NCBI GenBank assembly: GCA_905200435.1
Contig: CAJKKJ010000053.1
Span: 1-6,414, forward strand
From: an uncultured Bacillota bacterium
Lineage (GTDB): Bacteria; Bacillota_I; Bacilli_A; RF39; UBA660
Direction of reading: 5' to 3'
DNA length: 6,414 nucleotides
Part shown: positions 1 through 6,034 of the stretch, piece by piece
How the letters are laid out: every line of letters begins with the position of its first letter
Position numbering within the stretch: the first letter of the stretch is position 1
Made by a program: the position numbers and the translations under genes
Notes under the pieces: model-generated
The model's input: only the letters and a program-made list of their open reading frames with translations
Database searches by the model: none
Told to the model about the DNA's origin: nothing

Positions 1-1
1 T

Positions 2-595
2 GATATTTACACAAGTAAAAATCAACTAGTTGGTGACTCAAATAAAAAAATGTATTCAAATTATGATACAGCTATTCCAAAAGGAAGTATGTTCTATAAA
101 AGTGCTGTAATTACAGAAGATGAATTACCAAATAAAGTATTATTCGCACTTGGAAAAGATGAAGTATTATTCAATTTAGCAGTAGATGTTCGTTCTACAT
201 TTGGTAATATCATAATGCCAGACTCTTATATTGACATTTATTTAAAAGCAAATGAAACAAATGAAACAACTGGTGTAACAGAAATAATATACGGTAAATT
301 TATTGAAAATATAAAAGTATTAGCGGTTAAAGATGGAAGCGGAAATGATGTTTTTGCTAATAGTGAAGAAAGAAGATCTCCATCAATGATGTTATTTGGT
401 TTACAACCTAGTATTAACGTATTATTAAACAAAGCTAGATATTTAACAAACTATGGAGTTGAAATTGTTCCAGTTCCACATGGTGTTGAAGCTCAAATCG
501 TTGGTGATAAAAAAGTTTCTTCAGAATATTTAAGAGAATTCATAAGCTCTAAGACTGTTGAATTACCTGAAACTGATGTTCCAACAGAAGGCTAG
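2..595 (+). CDS. cpaB: CpaB/RcpC-like pilus assembly protein, C-terminal part (5' end outside window)
   Basis: The reading frame is open from base 2, sixteen codons before the first ATG at 50, and that ATG has no convincing ribosome binding site, so the gene almost certainly starts upstream and 197 residues are visible. A SAF-like segment is seen around AIPKGSMFYKSAVITEDEL, the usual 'IPkG..i...dl' pattern. It is followed by a stretch resembling the RcpC/CpaB domain: a PDSYIDIYLKA turn where family members have 'pGdrVDVl', then GKFIENIKVLAVKD matching 'tllqnvkVLAv', then PSINVLLNKARYL matching the 'eqa..l..A...g' helix. In Tad systems CpaB sits outside the membrane and is linked to the secretin or pilus base; a monoderm version presumably acts at the cell wall. 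The N-terminal membrane anchor is not in the window. Its TAG stop is built into the Shine-Dalgarno of the ATPase gene, so the two are coupled. Family assignment rests on pattern recognition only and the sequence is divergent. Confidence 0.68.
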   Translation, partial: DIYTSKNQLVGDSNKKMYSNYDTAIPKGSMFYKSAVITEDELPNKVLFALGKDEVLFNLAVDVRSTFGNIIMPDSYIDIYLKANETNETTGVTEIIYGKFIENIKVLAVKDGSGNDVFANSEERRSPSMMLFGLQPSINVLLNKARYLTNYGVEIVPVPHGVEAQIVGDKKVSSEYLREFISSKTVELPETDVPTEG

Positions 596-599
596 GTGA
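594..599 (+). promoter_or_regulatory. Ribosome binding site deciding the ATPase start
   Basis: AGGTGA overlaps the TAG stop of the preceding gene and lies 5 bases before GTG at 605. The same layout (AGGTGATAA then start) is found before the gene at 3748. It favours GTG 605 over GTG 596, which would have only AGAAGG at 586-591 with a gap of 4. Confidence 0.6.
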
Positions 600-604
600 T
601 AATA

Positions 605-1675
605 GTGGATACAGCATTTTCCCAAATAGATTTTGGACCACTAATTCCTTATTTGCAAAATGATGATATCACTGATATTTCTTATAGTAATAATGGACAA
701 ATACATGTTAAAACACTATCAAAAGGTATTTATAGAGATGAAAATCAAGATATAAATAATACATTCATGGAAAAACTTGCATTCCAATGTGCCAATATGA
801 TGGGAAAATCTTTCAATATGGCACATCCTTTCCTGGATGTTGAAAGTGCTGAACTTCGTCTTAACTTTGTTCATGATTCAATTGCTCGTAATGGTATAGC
901 TTGTGTTATACGTAAGACACCAGCTAAGATAAGACTTGAAAAACAAAAATTATTGGATGAAGATTATGTAACACTTGATATTCATGATTTCTTGATTACT
1001 TGTGTTCAAGGGCATTGTAATATAATTATTAGTGGTGAAACTGGTTCTGGAAAAACAGAATTTCTAAAATATCTTGCAGCACATACAAGAGAAGATGAAA
1101 AATTAATTACAATTGAAGATACACTAGAACTTCATTTGGATAGAATTTTTCCTCATCGTGATATTGTTGCAATGAAAACAAATAATATAGCTTCGTATAC
1201 AGATGTTTTGGTTACTTGTATGAGACAGAATCCAAAATGGATTCTATTATCCGAAGTAAGAAGTGCTGAAGCTGTACTTGCTGTTAGAAATTCAATTTCA
1301 TCAGGACACTATATTTTATCTACTATTCACTCTGATAAAGCATCTAGTATACCAAGTCGTATGTATAGCTTGCTTGAAACAAATCAGGATATTGAACAAT
1401 TCTTAAAATCAATACATAGATATGTTCAATTAGGTGTTCATATTAGAGGAAGACAAGATAAAAAAACAAAAAAATTTAAACGTGATATTGCAGAAGTTAC
1501 GGAATTCTTTGTTGATGAAAATAACAATGCAGGTCATAATACAATTTATAAAAAAACAGAGGATGGTATTATAACAAAAAATAAACCATCAAAATATTTA
1601 ATTGACTATTTAGATAGTCAGGGTATTGTTTTACCTGAAGTTATCGTTGATAACGTTGAAGAACTTGCGGTATAG
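605..1675 (+). CDS. cpaF: CpaF/TadA-type secretion ATPase (T2SSE/VirB11 family)
   Basis: This is the cytoplasmic hexameric ATPase that powers pilus assembly or secretion. Numbering from GTG 605 (356 residues), an N-terminal domain (about 1-130) has 'DDITDIS.SNNGQIHV' and ends with the ARNGIACVIRKTP element that precedes the NTPase domain in this family. Walker A is GETGSGKT at 144-151, the Asp box is LITIEDTLEL at 167-176, Walker B is ILLSEVRSAEA at 213-223, and the His box is GHYILSTIH at 234-242. All catalytic motifs are present, but the family's GEVRG is SEVRS here. The C-terminal segment after residue 280 is basic then acidic. GTG at 596 would add three residues; 605 is preferred because AGGTGA precedes it at proper distance. 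It overlaps the stop signal region of cpaB and its own TAG is built into the Shine-Dalgarno of the tadB-like gene. One ATPase followed by two T2SSF proteins points to a Tad system rather than to a conjugative T4SS. Confidence 0.93.
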   Translation: MDTAFSQIDFGPLIPYLQNDDITDISYSNNGQIHVKTLSKGIYRDENQDINNTFMEKLAFQCANMMGKSFNMAHPFLDVESAELRLNFVHDSIARNGIACVIRKTPAKIRLEKQKLLDEDYVTLDIHDFLITCVQGHCNIIISGETGSGKTEFLKYLAAHTREDEKLITIEDTLELHLDRIFPHRDIVAMKTNNIASYTDVLVTCMRQNPKWILLSEVRSAEAVLAVRNSISSGHYILSTIHSDKASSIPSRMYSLLETNQDIEQFLKSIHRYVQLGVHIRGRQDKKTKKFKRDIAEVTEFFVDENNNAGHNTIYKKTEDGIITKNKPSKYLIDYLDSQGIVLPEVIVDNVEELAV

Positions 1676-1685
1676 GAGGTGCTAA

Positions 1686-2588
1686 GTGACTTTATTTATA
1701 TTTATTCTTATTAGTATAATACTATTATTTATTGCAGTATACAGAAAACAGAATGGTGAAAATGTATATAAATATATAATTACATCAGCTGCTGATGTAT
1801 ACAATAAATATGCTCCTTACTCTTATAAAGTTGTTAAAGAACAAGTAAAGGCAATGGGACAAGACTATACTACTAGACAATATGTAACACAAGTTTTGGG
1901 ATTTTCAGCTTTTACTGGTATAATTACTTATTTATATTTTTATAATTTGATTATTTCAGCTATTTATATAATTGTTGTAATATTATTTATACCATATCTT
2001 AATTATTTGAGATGTAAAAGATTATATAGTGAATTTATATTTGAGCAAATTCAAGTTTATACAACTAATACTATAATGGAATTTGCAACTACTCAAGCTT
2101 TTGTTAAATCATTAGAGGGTGTATATGAATCTAATATTCTTGAAGATCCTGTAAAAAGTGATGTTAAGATGATGATTGAAATGGCTTATGATAATGGTAC
2201 TATTGATGAATCTATTAAGTGTTTTAACAATAAATATGATTTTAATATAGTTAAAAATATGCATCAGTTGTTTTATCAAATAACTAATGAAGGTGCTCGT
2301 GATGCTGGTGAAACTCTTGATAATATGTCAAATGATATTGATATGCTTGTTGAGAATGTTTATAGAGACCGTATTGATAGAGCGGCTTTCCATAAGAAGT
2401 TTTTACAATTTGGTATTGTATTATATTTAATGATTATGTTAGTTCAATTTTTATTGGGACATGAATCTTATATTAAATTGTTAACTGATCCAATTGTTAT
2501 GATTTTATTACATTTGGTTGTATTAATTAATTCATTCTTCTTATTAAGAGGAGAAAAATATTATAATGAAGATGTGGGGGCTGAATAA
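1686..2588 (+). CDS. tadB: TadB-like inner-membrane platform protein (T2SSF domain)
   Basis: A 300-residue protein with one N-terminal membrane segment (about 2-18), a hydrophobic pair at about 70-106, a soluble helical region (about 110-238) and two C-terminal segments (about 240-257 and 268-287). This is the TadB/T2SSF arrangement, in which the cytoplasmic helical domain contacts the ATPase and the membrane part guides pilin. Motifs consistent with T2SSF are the 'Q.QVYTTNTIMEFATTQAFVKSLE' region, where platform proteins have 'lp..l..la..l.aG.sl..al', and a 'GARDAGETLDNMSNDI' stretch matching 'sGg.l...L..la..i'. The GTG start is the only reasonable one: AGGAGGTG at 1674-1681 lies 4 bases before it and overlaps the upstream TAG. 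Its TAA overlaps the next ATG by one base (TAATG). Sequence is divergent; role is inferred mostly from topology and position. Confidence 0.75.
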   Translation: MTLFIFILISIILLFIAVYRKQNGENVYKYIITSAADVYNKYAPYSYKVVKEQVKAMGQDYTTRQYVTQVLGFSAFTGIITYLYFYNLIISAIYIIVVILFIPYLNYLRCKRLYSEFIFEQIQVYTTNTIMEFATTQAFVKSLEGVYESNILEDPVKSDVKMMIEMAYDNGTIDESIKCFNNKYDFNIVKNMHQLFYQITNEGARDAGETLDNMSNDIDMLVENVYRDRIDRAAFHKKFLQFGIVLYLMIMLVQFLLGHESYIKLLTDPIVMILLHLVVLINSFFLLRGEKYYNEDVGAE

Positions 2589-3382
2589 TGAGTAGTAGTT
2601 TATTGTTTATTATTATTTCAATTATCATATTCTTTGTTTTCTGGTATAATCAAATTATTGATGTTAATAAATTCTTTAAAGATGCCAGAGGATTATTTAT
2701 GTTCCTTATGGAAGATGATTATAAGTTTTATGTTATGATGAAATATGGCGAGAAAGCAAATGTTTATGATTTGTTTGAAAAGAGAGTTAGAGATGCAATT
2801 ATTTGTATGGCTGCACTTGTTATTGTTTTTTGGACAAGGATGTCATATATTTATGTCATTTTGATTGTTATTGTTGGTTTTCTAGTTTTTAAATCTCAAT
2901 ATATGAGTTTAAAGAATTATTATAAAAAGAATTTAACAAGAATTAATACTATGTTACCTTATTATTTAAAGAGTTTGGAAATACTTATTCAACATTATAC
3001 TGTTCCGGTAGCAATGGCCAAATCTATTGATTCTGCACCTGATATTTTTAAACCTGGTCTTAAGAGATTAATTGCACGTATTGAAGATGGTGATTCATCT
3101 GTTCAACCTTATATGGATTTTGCGAATGAATATCCTGTTAGAGATTCAATGCGTATGATGAGACTTTTATATAGACTTAGTTTAGGCGCTCAAGAGAATA
3201 AACAAGAACAGTTACTTGCTTTTGGTAGAACTGTTTCAGCTTTACAAAATAAAGCGAGGGAGTATAAGTATAAGGAAAGACTTGATAGTATGGAAAAACG
3301 TACTATGATTATGCTTGCATCTACTGGTGGTGGCATAATGGCTATTATGTTATTTGCGATGATGATGTTAATGAATTTATAG
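2588..3382 (+). CDS. tadC: TadC-like inner-membrane platform protein (T2SSF domain)
   Basis: A 264-residue membrane protein with segments at about 3-20, 67-83, 86-102 and 239-262, and a T2SSF-like cytoplasmic region between. The stretch TMLPYYLKSLEILIQHYTVP followed by VAMAKSIDSAP (about 121-151) fits the family pattern 'lp..l..l...l.aG..l..al', and the region around 200-238 (LLAFGRTVSALQNKAREYKYKERLDSMEKR) fits the conserved Tad 'a...r..r...aee.a.k...k' stretch just before the last membrane helix. It would pair with the TadB-like protein to form the platform. Its ATG overlaps the preceding stop by one base, with GGGGG at 2576-2580 as a poor Shine-Dalgarno, so translation probably depends on coupling. 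It is the last gene of the tightly coupled block; a 54-base gap follows. Confidence 0.74.
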   Translation: MSSSLLFIIISIIIFFVFWYNQIIDVNKFFKDARGLFMFLMEDDYKFYVMMKYGEKANVYDLFEKRVRDAIICMAALVIVFWTRMSYIYVILIVIVGFLVFKSQYMSLKNYYKKNLTRINTMLPYYLKSLEILIQHYTVPVAMAKSIDSAPDIFKPGLKRLIARIEDGDSSVQPYMDFANEYPVRDSMRMMRLLYRLSLGAQENKQEQLLAFGRTVSALQNKAREYKYKERLDSMEKRTMIMLASTGGGIMAIMLFAMMMLMNL

Positions 3383-3412
3383 TTGAAAAGTAGGTACTAT
3401 TTGTGTTAATAT
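3383..3412 (+). promoter_or_regulatory. Possible promoter for the pilin gene
   Basis: TTGAAA at 3383-3388 (five of six to the -35 consensus) is followed after 18 bases by TAATAT at 3407-3412 (four of six), preceded by TG at 3404-3405 as in extended -10 elements. AT-rich spacers give such matches by chance, so this is weak; position directly ahead of a candidate major pilin is the main support. Confidence 0.3.
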
Positions 3413-3436
3413 TAATATGGAGGGTGGTGATTGTAA

Positions 3437-3667
3437 ATGAAGGAAGCTGCAGGAGAGGCGAATTTAACAGTAGTTGCAATTATCTTAATTGCTGTAGTTG
3501 TTGCTGTTGCTACACCATTAGTTAATAGTTTGATGAATAATGCTAAAGAAAAAGCTTGTCGTACTGATGCTGGTTATTATCAAGAAAATGGTAAATGGGT
3601 TGGAGGAAACCAAAGTGAGTATGACAGTTGTATGGGAAATAAAGAAGCTCCGAAGAATAACGGCTAA
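3437..3667 (+). CDS. Flp-like small pilin candidate (probable major pilin)
   Basis: A 76-residue protein: a six-residue leader ending in Gly (MKEAAG), a 19-residue hydrophobic helix (about 10-28, rich in V, A and I), then a short hydrophilic tail with two cysteines, C41 and C65. Size, a single N-terminal helix and its place right after tadB/tadC match Flp/Tad pilins, which are short and mostly helix. A helix buried in the fibre and a small surface domain closed by a C41-C65 disulfide is a reasonable model. If cut after G6, the residue at +5 is Thr rather than the expected Glu, so processing is uncertain. An in-frame TAA lies directly before the ATG, fixing the start. The ribosome binding sequence is GGAGGGTGGTGA at 3419-3430. 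Flanking gaps hold a possible promoter and a hairpin, fitting higher expression than its neighbours. No further family can be named. Confidence 0.7.
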   Translation: MKEAAGEANLTVVAIILIAVVVAVATPLVNSLMNNAKEKACRTDAGYYQENGKWVGGNQSEYDSCMGNKEAPKNNG

Positions 3668-3682
3668 TTAATTATTTACTAG

Positions 3683-3723
3683 CTTGTATATAGTTCACAT
3701 GGGTTAATGTGGACTAGAACAAG
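3683..3723 (+). other. Stem-loop between pilin and pseudopilin genes
   Basis: Inner stem of 10 pairs (3691-3700 with 3707-3716, one G-U pair) closed by a six-base GGGTTA loop, an asymmetric internal loop, and an outer stem of 5 pairs (CTTGT 3683-3687 with ACAAG 3719-3723). No T-run follows, so it is not a standard intrinsic terminator. It begins 15 bases after the pilin stop and ends 12 bases before the next Shine-Dalgarno. A 3' stabiliser or processing point that keeps pilin mRNA more abundant than downstream message is the likeliest role. The structure is seen directly; the role is inferred. Confidence 0.6.
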
Positions 3724-3734
3724 TTAATAAATGT

Positions 3735-3743
3735 GGAAGGTGA
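3735..3743 (+). promoter_or_regulatory. Ribosome binding site deciding the start at 3748
   Basis: GGAAGGTGA lies 4 bases before ATG 3748. The longer in-frame GTG at 3733 overlaps this site and would use part of it as coding sequence, so it is not the start. Confidence 0.7.
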
Positions 3744-3747
3744 TAAA

Positions 3748-4179
3748 ATGAGGGAATCTATAGGAAGTATAGCTTTATATAATATAATTATTATATTTAT
3801 GGTAATAGTATTTGGATTTGCTGGTGGTATAATGACTTATCAAAAAGCTTATAAAGTAAATTCTAAAATTGCTGCTGCTTTAGAAAAAAGTGAAAGCTAT
3901 AATGATATTGCAATAAATGAAATAAATAGAGTATTAGTTAATTTAGGATATAGAGCATATAGTGGAAAAAAATGTAAAGATATGGAAGATGCTACTCTAA
4001 TAACAGATGAAAATAGATTACCATCTTATGATTATTGTATATATCAAACAAAAGATGGAAAATATGACCAATACACAATTGTAACTTACATCTATATTGA
4101 TTTACCTTTTGTTGATGAATTTAGATTTTCAGTAAAATCTAAAACATCTGCAATATATCAGTTTGGAGGTCAAAAATGA
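3748..4179 (+). CDS. TadE/TadF-like pseudopilin, copy 1
   Basis: A 143-residue protein with a short charged start (MRESIG), one membrane helix (about 8-30) and an extracellular domain. The domain begins with a helix (YQKAYKVNSKIAAALEK) and ends in alternating short strands (TIVTYIYIDLP, FRFSVKSKTSAIY). Cysteines C76 and C97 are both kept in the next gene, so a disulfide is likely. One N-terminal helix with a roughly 110-residue outer domain, placed behind the pilin gene, matches TadE/TadF minor pseudopilins, which are thought to begin or cap Flp pili. The usual TadE/F start motif with Glu at +5 is not seen. It ends in TGA, sharing four bases (ATGA) with the following gene. The assignment is by shape, position and paralogy, not by clear motif; an unnamed minor pilin is the alternative. 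Confidence 0.6.
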   Translation: MRESIGSIALYNIIIIFMVIVFGFAGGIMTYQKAYKVNSKIAAALEKSESYNDIAINEINRVLVNLGYRAYSGKKCKDMEDATLITDENRLPSYDYCIYQTKDGKYDQYTIVTYIYIDLPFVDEFRFSVKSKTSAIYQFGGQK

Positions 4180-4634
4180 AGGAGTCAATAAATACTGCTA
4201 TTATAGTAGGTATAATATTAACAATAGTTGGATTAATTGAGTTAGTATTATTTGCATCCTTTGCATATTCAAGAGCTTTTAAAGTAAAAAATAGAATAGT
4301 TTCTATTTTGGAAGAAAAAGTAGTATATGATAATGTAAAAGAAGATGTGATAAATACTATTGATAGCGAAATTTCTAAAATTGGTTATAAAATTAATAAC
4401 TATGGAATTAATAATTGTCCAGTATTAGAAGATGATCCTGAAAAGTATGAATTAATAAATACAACAGCTAATTATAATTATTGTATTTATCGTACAAAAG
4501 AAGTAAATAAAGATAAGGGAACAGGATATTATTATACAGTAATTTCTTATATGTATTTTGATGTTCCACTTATGTCAATAAAAATTCCGATAAAAGGCCA
4601 AACAAAAACAATGTATAGTTATACAGATAGATAG
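4176..4634 (+). CDS. TadE/TadF-like pseudopilin, copy 2
   Basis: A 152-residue paralogue of the gene before it, with the same plan: MKESIN start, membrane helix (about 8-30), helix with the conserved 'A[FY]KV..[KR]I...LE' pattern, then a domain with C81 and C103. The strongest shared block is Y-[DN]-YCIY-[QR]-TK, followed by 'YT...Y.Y.D.P' and 'K..T..Y' near the end. Copy 2 is longer mainly through insertions around residues 84-96 and 110-117. GGAGGT at 4165-4170 lies 5 bases before the ATG, and the ATGA overlap makes coupled, near-equal production with copy 1 likely. This fits a heterodimer of minor pseudopilins, as TadE and TadF are in classical systems. The first six residues lack the Gly present at position 6 in the two preceding proteins (Asn here). 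Function is inferred from context. Confidence 0.6.
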   Translation: MKESINTAIIVGIILTIVGLIELVLFASFAYSRAFKVKNRIVSILEEKVVYDNVKEDVINTIDSEISKIGYKINNYGINNCPVLEDDPEKYELINTTANYNYCIYRTKEVNKDKGTGYYYTVISYMYFDVPLMSIKIPIKGQTKTMYSYTDR

Positions 4635-4648
4635 AAAGAGGGATAAAA

Positions 4649-5650
4649 ATGAATGTAATAGTTTCAAATAAATATCAATCAATGCTTACTGATTTACCTA
4701 TTGATGTTATCAAAAGATTAGATGGTGAATTTGATGCAGATGAATTAGGTGGTATGTTTAAAAACTTCTTTTTCCAAAGAATGATATTAGATATAACTGC
4801 TTTAAAAAATTATAAAGATATAAAGACATTACAAAAATTATCTATACTACTAGATATGGATAAAGTTATACTTTTGTTAGATGATTCTGAAGAAACTACT
4901 TCAAGTGAATTTTTGAGTCAACTTGTATCAATAGGTATATATAACTTTACAAAAAATGTTGATGGAATTATGTATTTATATAATCATCCAAATACATATA
5001 GAGATGTAGCGCATATACATCAACTTGATGTTCAAAAAGAGGAAAATACAGTTGTTGTTCAAAATGTAATTAATACAGGTGGTGCGAAGAAGGCATATGT
5101 ATTAGGTGTTAAAAATGTTAATAAACAAGCAGGTGCGACTAGTTTAGTTTATATGATGAAAAAGCAATTAGAAAAAAATTATGATGTTATTGCTATTGAA
5201 GTTGATAAATCTGATTTTGTTTATTTCCAAGATAAGAATTTAATTAGTGTTAGAAATCCTGAAATTGGAAATACAATTACAAAATATAGCAATAAAGAAG
5301 TTATAATTGTAGATGTAAATGGTAGTCAAGGCGCGATTGATTTGTGCGATGATGTTATTTACTTAATAGAACCATCAGTTATTAAATTAAATAGATTAAT
5401 GATGATGGATAATATGGCAATTAGAAGATTGAAAGATAAGAAGATTGTCTTAAACCAAAGTTTGATCAACTCTAAGGATATCTTGGATTTTGAATATGAA
5501 GCAAGAGTTAAGGTATTTTACAATTTGCCACCTCTTGATGAAAGAGATGCTCATAATATCCCATTGAATGCATTTTTAGTGCGTTTGGGATTTGATAGAC
5601 AACAAGATTCTGAAGTTGAAAATAGAAAAAAGATATTGGGGTTATTTTAG
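4649..5650 (+). CDS. cpaE: CpaE/TadZ-like localisation protein with degraded P-loop
   Basis: A 333-residue protein with two parts. Residues 1-110 have a receiver-like alternation of strands and helices (a strand at DKVILLLDD, 71-79) but no clear phosphoacceptor site. After a linker, residues 147-333 look like a MinD/ParA-type NTPase domain: a strand and loop YVLGVKNVNKQAGATSLVY (150-168), a strand with IIVDVNG (219-225), then DLCDDVIYLIEPS (231-243), matching the family's 'aD.vi.V..p'. This two-domain plan is that of CpaE/TadZ, which places Tad machines at a cell pole. The loop aligned to KGGVGKTT reads NKQAGATS (158-165), so both the signature lysine and the P-loop lysine are replaced. Nucleotide hydrolysis is therefore doubtful, as proposed for some TadZ proteins. 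AGAGGG at 4637-4642 precedes the ATG by 6 bases. In many Tad loci this gene lies ahead of cpaF; here it follows the pseudopilins. Confidence 0.7.
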   Translation: MNVIVSNKYQSMLTDLPIDVIKRLDGEFDADELGGMFKNFFFQRMILDITALKNYKDIKTLQKLSILLDMDKVILLLDDSEETTSSEFLSQLVSIGIYNFTKNVDGIMYLYNHPNTYRDVAHIHQLDVQKEENTVVVQNVINTGGAKKAYVLGVKNVNKQAGATSLVYMMKKQLEKNYDVIAIEVDKSDFVYFQDKNLISVRNPEIGNTITKYSNKEVIIVDVNGSQGAIDLCDDVIYLIEPSVIKLNRLMMMDNMAIRRLKDKKIVLNQSLINSKDILDFEYEARVKVFYNLPPLDERDAHNIPLNAFLVRLGFDRQQDSEVENRKKILGLF

Positions 5651-5665
5651 AAGGGAGGATAAATT

Positions 5666-6007
5666 ATGTGGCTTTTAGATGGTAACGCTGTATGTGCAGG
5701 AGTTGAAATACCAACTGCTTTAACTAGTATTGTTTCTATTATTGTTACTCTTATAAAAGTAGTTGTGCCAATTATTTTAATAATATTAGGTATGATAGAT
5801 ATGGCTAAAGCTGTTGCATCACAAAAGGACGATGAAATCAAGAAAGGTCAAAAGACATTACTTTCAAGATGTATTGCTGCTGGAATAGTATTCTTTGTAG
5901 TTGCAATAGTTCAATTATTGGTAAGTATTGTAAGCAAAACTGGTGAGGATACAGAAAATGAATGGAATACTTGCATTTGTCATTTTGTTGGATCATGTGC
6001 AAAATAA
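5666..6007 (+). CDS. VirB2/TrbC-like two-helix membrane protein, copy 1
   Basis: A 113-residue protein with two hydrophobic segments (about 19-49 and 70-91) joined by a charged loop (SQKDDEIKKGQKTLLSRC, about 52-69), then a polar tail with CxC and a last Cys (C103, C105, C111). Two helices with a short positive loop on the inner side is the layout of VirB2/TrbC-type pilins and of small T4SS-pilin-like proteins; no longer-range motif confirms this. There is no obvious signal peptide: the start is MWLLDGNAVCAGVE. The start is supported by GGGAGG at 5653-5658, 7 bases before the ATG, 15 bases after the cpaE-like gene, so it is in the same transcript. The residues from I30 to K91 are about 74 percent identical to the next gene's product. 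It might be a pilin, a pore-forming helper or a regulator of the ATPase; the role is unknown. Confidence 0.55.
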   Translation: MWLLDGNAVCAGVEIPTALTSIVSIIVTLIKVVVPIILIILGMIDMAKAVASQKDDEIKKGQKTLLSRCIAAGIVFFVVAIVQLLVSIVSKTGEDTENEWNTCICHFVGSCAK

Positions 6008-6008
6008 C

Positions 6009-6033
6009 GGGTGAAATAATTTCATCCTTTTTT
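6009..6033 (+). terminator. Intrinsic terminator ending the pilus operon
   Basis: Two bases after the stop codon, an 8-pair stem (GGGTGAAA 6009-6016 with TTTCATCC 6020-6027, one G-U pair) with a TAA loop is followed by six T (6028-6033), and more T at 6041-6048. This is a standard rho-independent terminator, rather A/U-rich at the top of the stem. Confidence 0.8.
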
Positions 6034-6034
6034 G

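Noticed and set aside
238..432. Open frame of 64 codons on the minus strand inside the cpaB-like gene
   Set aside because: It lies wholly within a better supported gene on the plus strand and has no family resemblance; a shadow.
596..604. Upstream GTG as start of the ATPase
   Set aside because: Possible, but AGGTGA overlaps it and is well spaced for GTG 605; the three extra residues add no conserved sequence. Not fully excluded.
605..1675. Conjugative VirB11 and a mobile element
   Set aside because: No relaxase, coupling protein or VirB4 is visible, and two T2SSF proteins follow directly, which fits Tad/T2SS rather than conjugation.
3683..3723. Intrinsic terminator after the pilin gene
   Set aside because: The stem is followed by AGTTAATAAATG-type sequence with no T-run, so it was listed as a stem-loop instead.
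3733..3747. Upstream GTG as start of the first pseudopilin
   Set aside because: The stretch contains the Shine-Dalgarno for ATG 3748, and the 4176 paralogue lines up with the shorter form (MRESIG with MKESIN).
4177..4179. TGA as tryptophan (Mollicutes code 4)
   Set aside because: If read through, the gene would end four codons later at TAA, so this site alone cannot decide. All tryptophans seen in the ATPase, TadC-like, pilin and two-helix proteins are TGG, and no in-frame TGA occurs within any gene, which is not expected for a code 4 genome this AT-rich.
5647..5841. Open frame of 64 codons on the minus strand over the start of the first two-helix gene
   Set aside because: Antisense to a gene with a good ribosome binding site and a paralogue; Ile/Thr-rich translation is typical of the reverse of hydrophobic codons.
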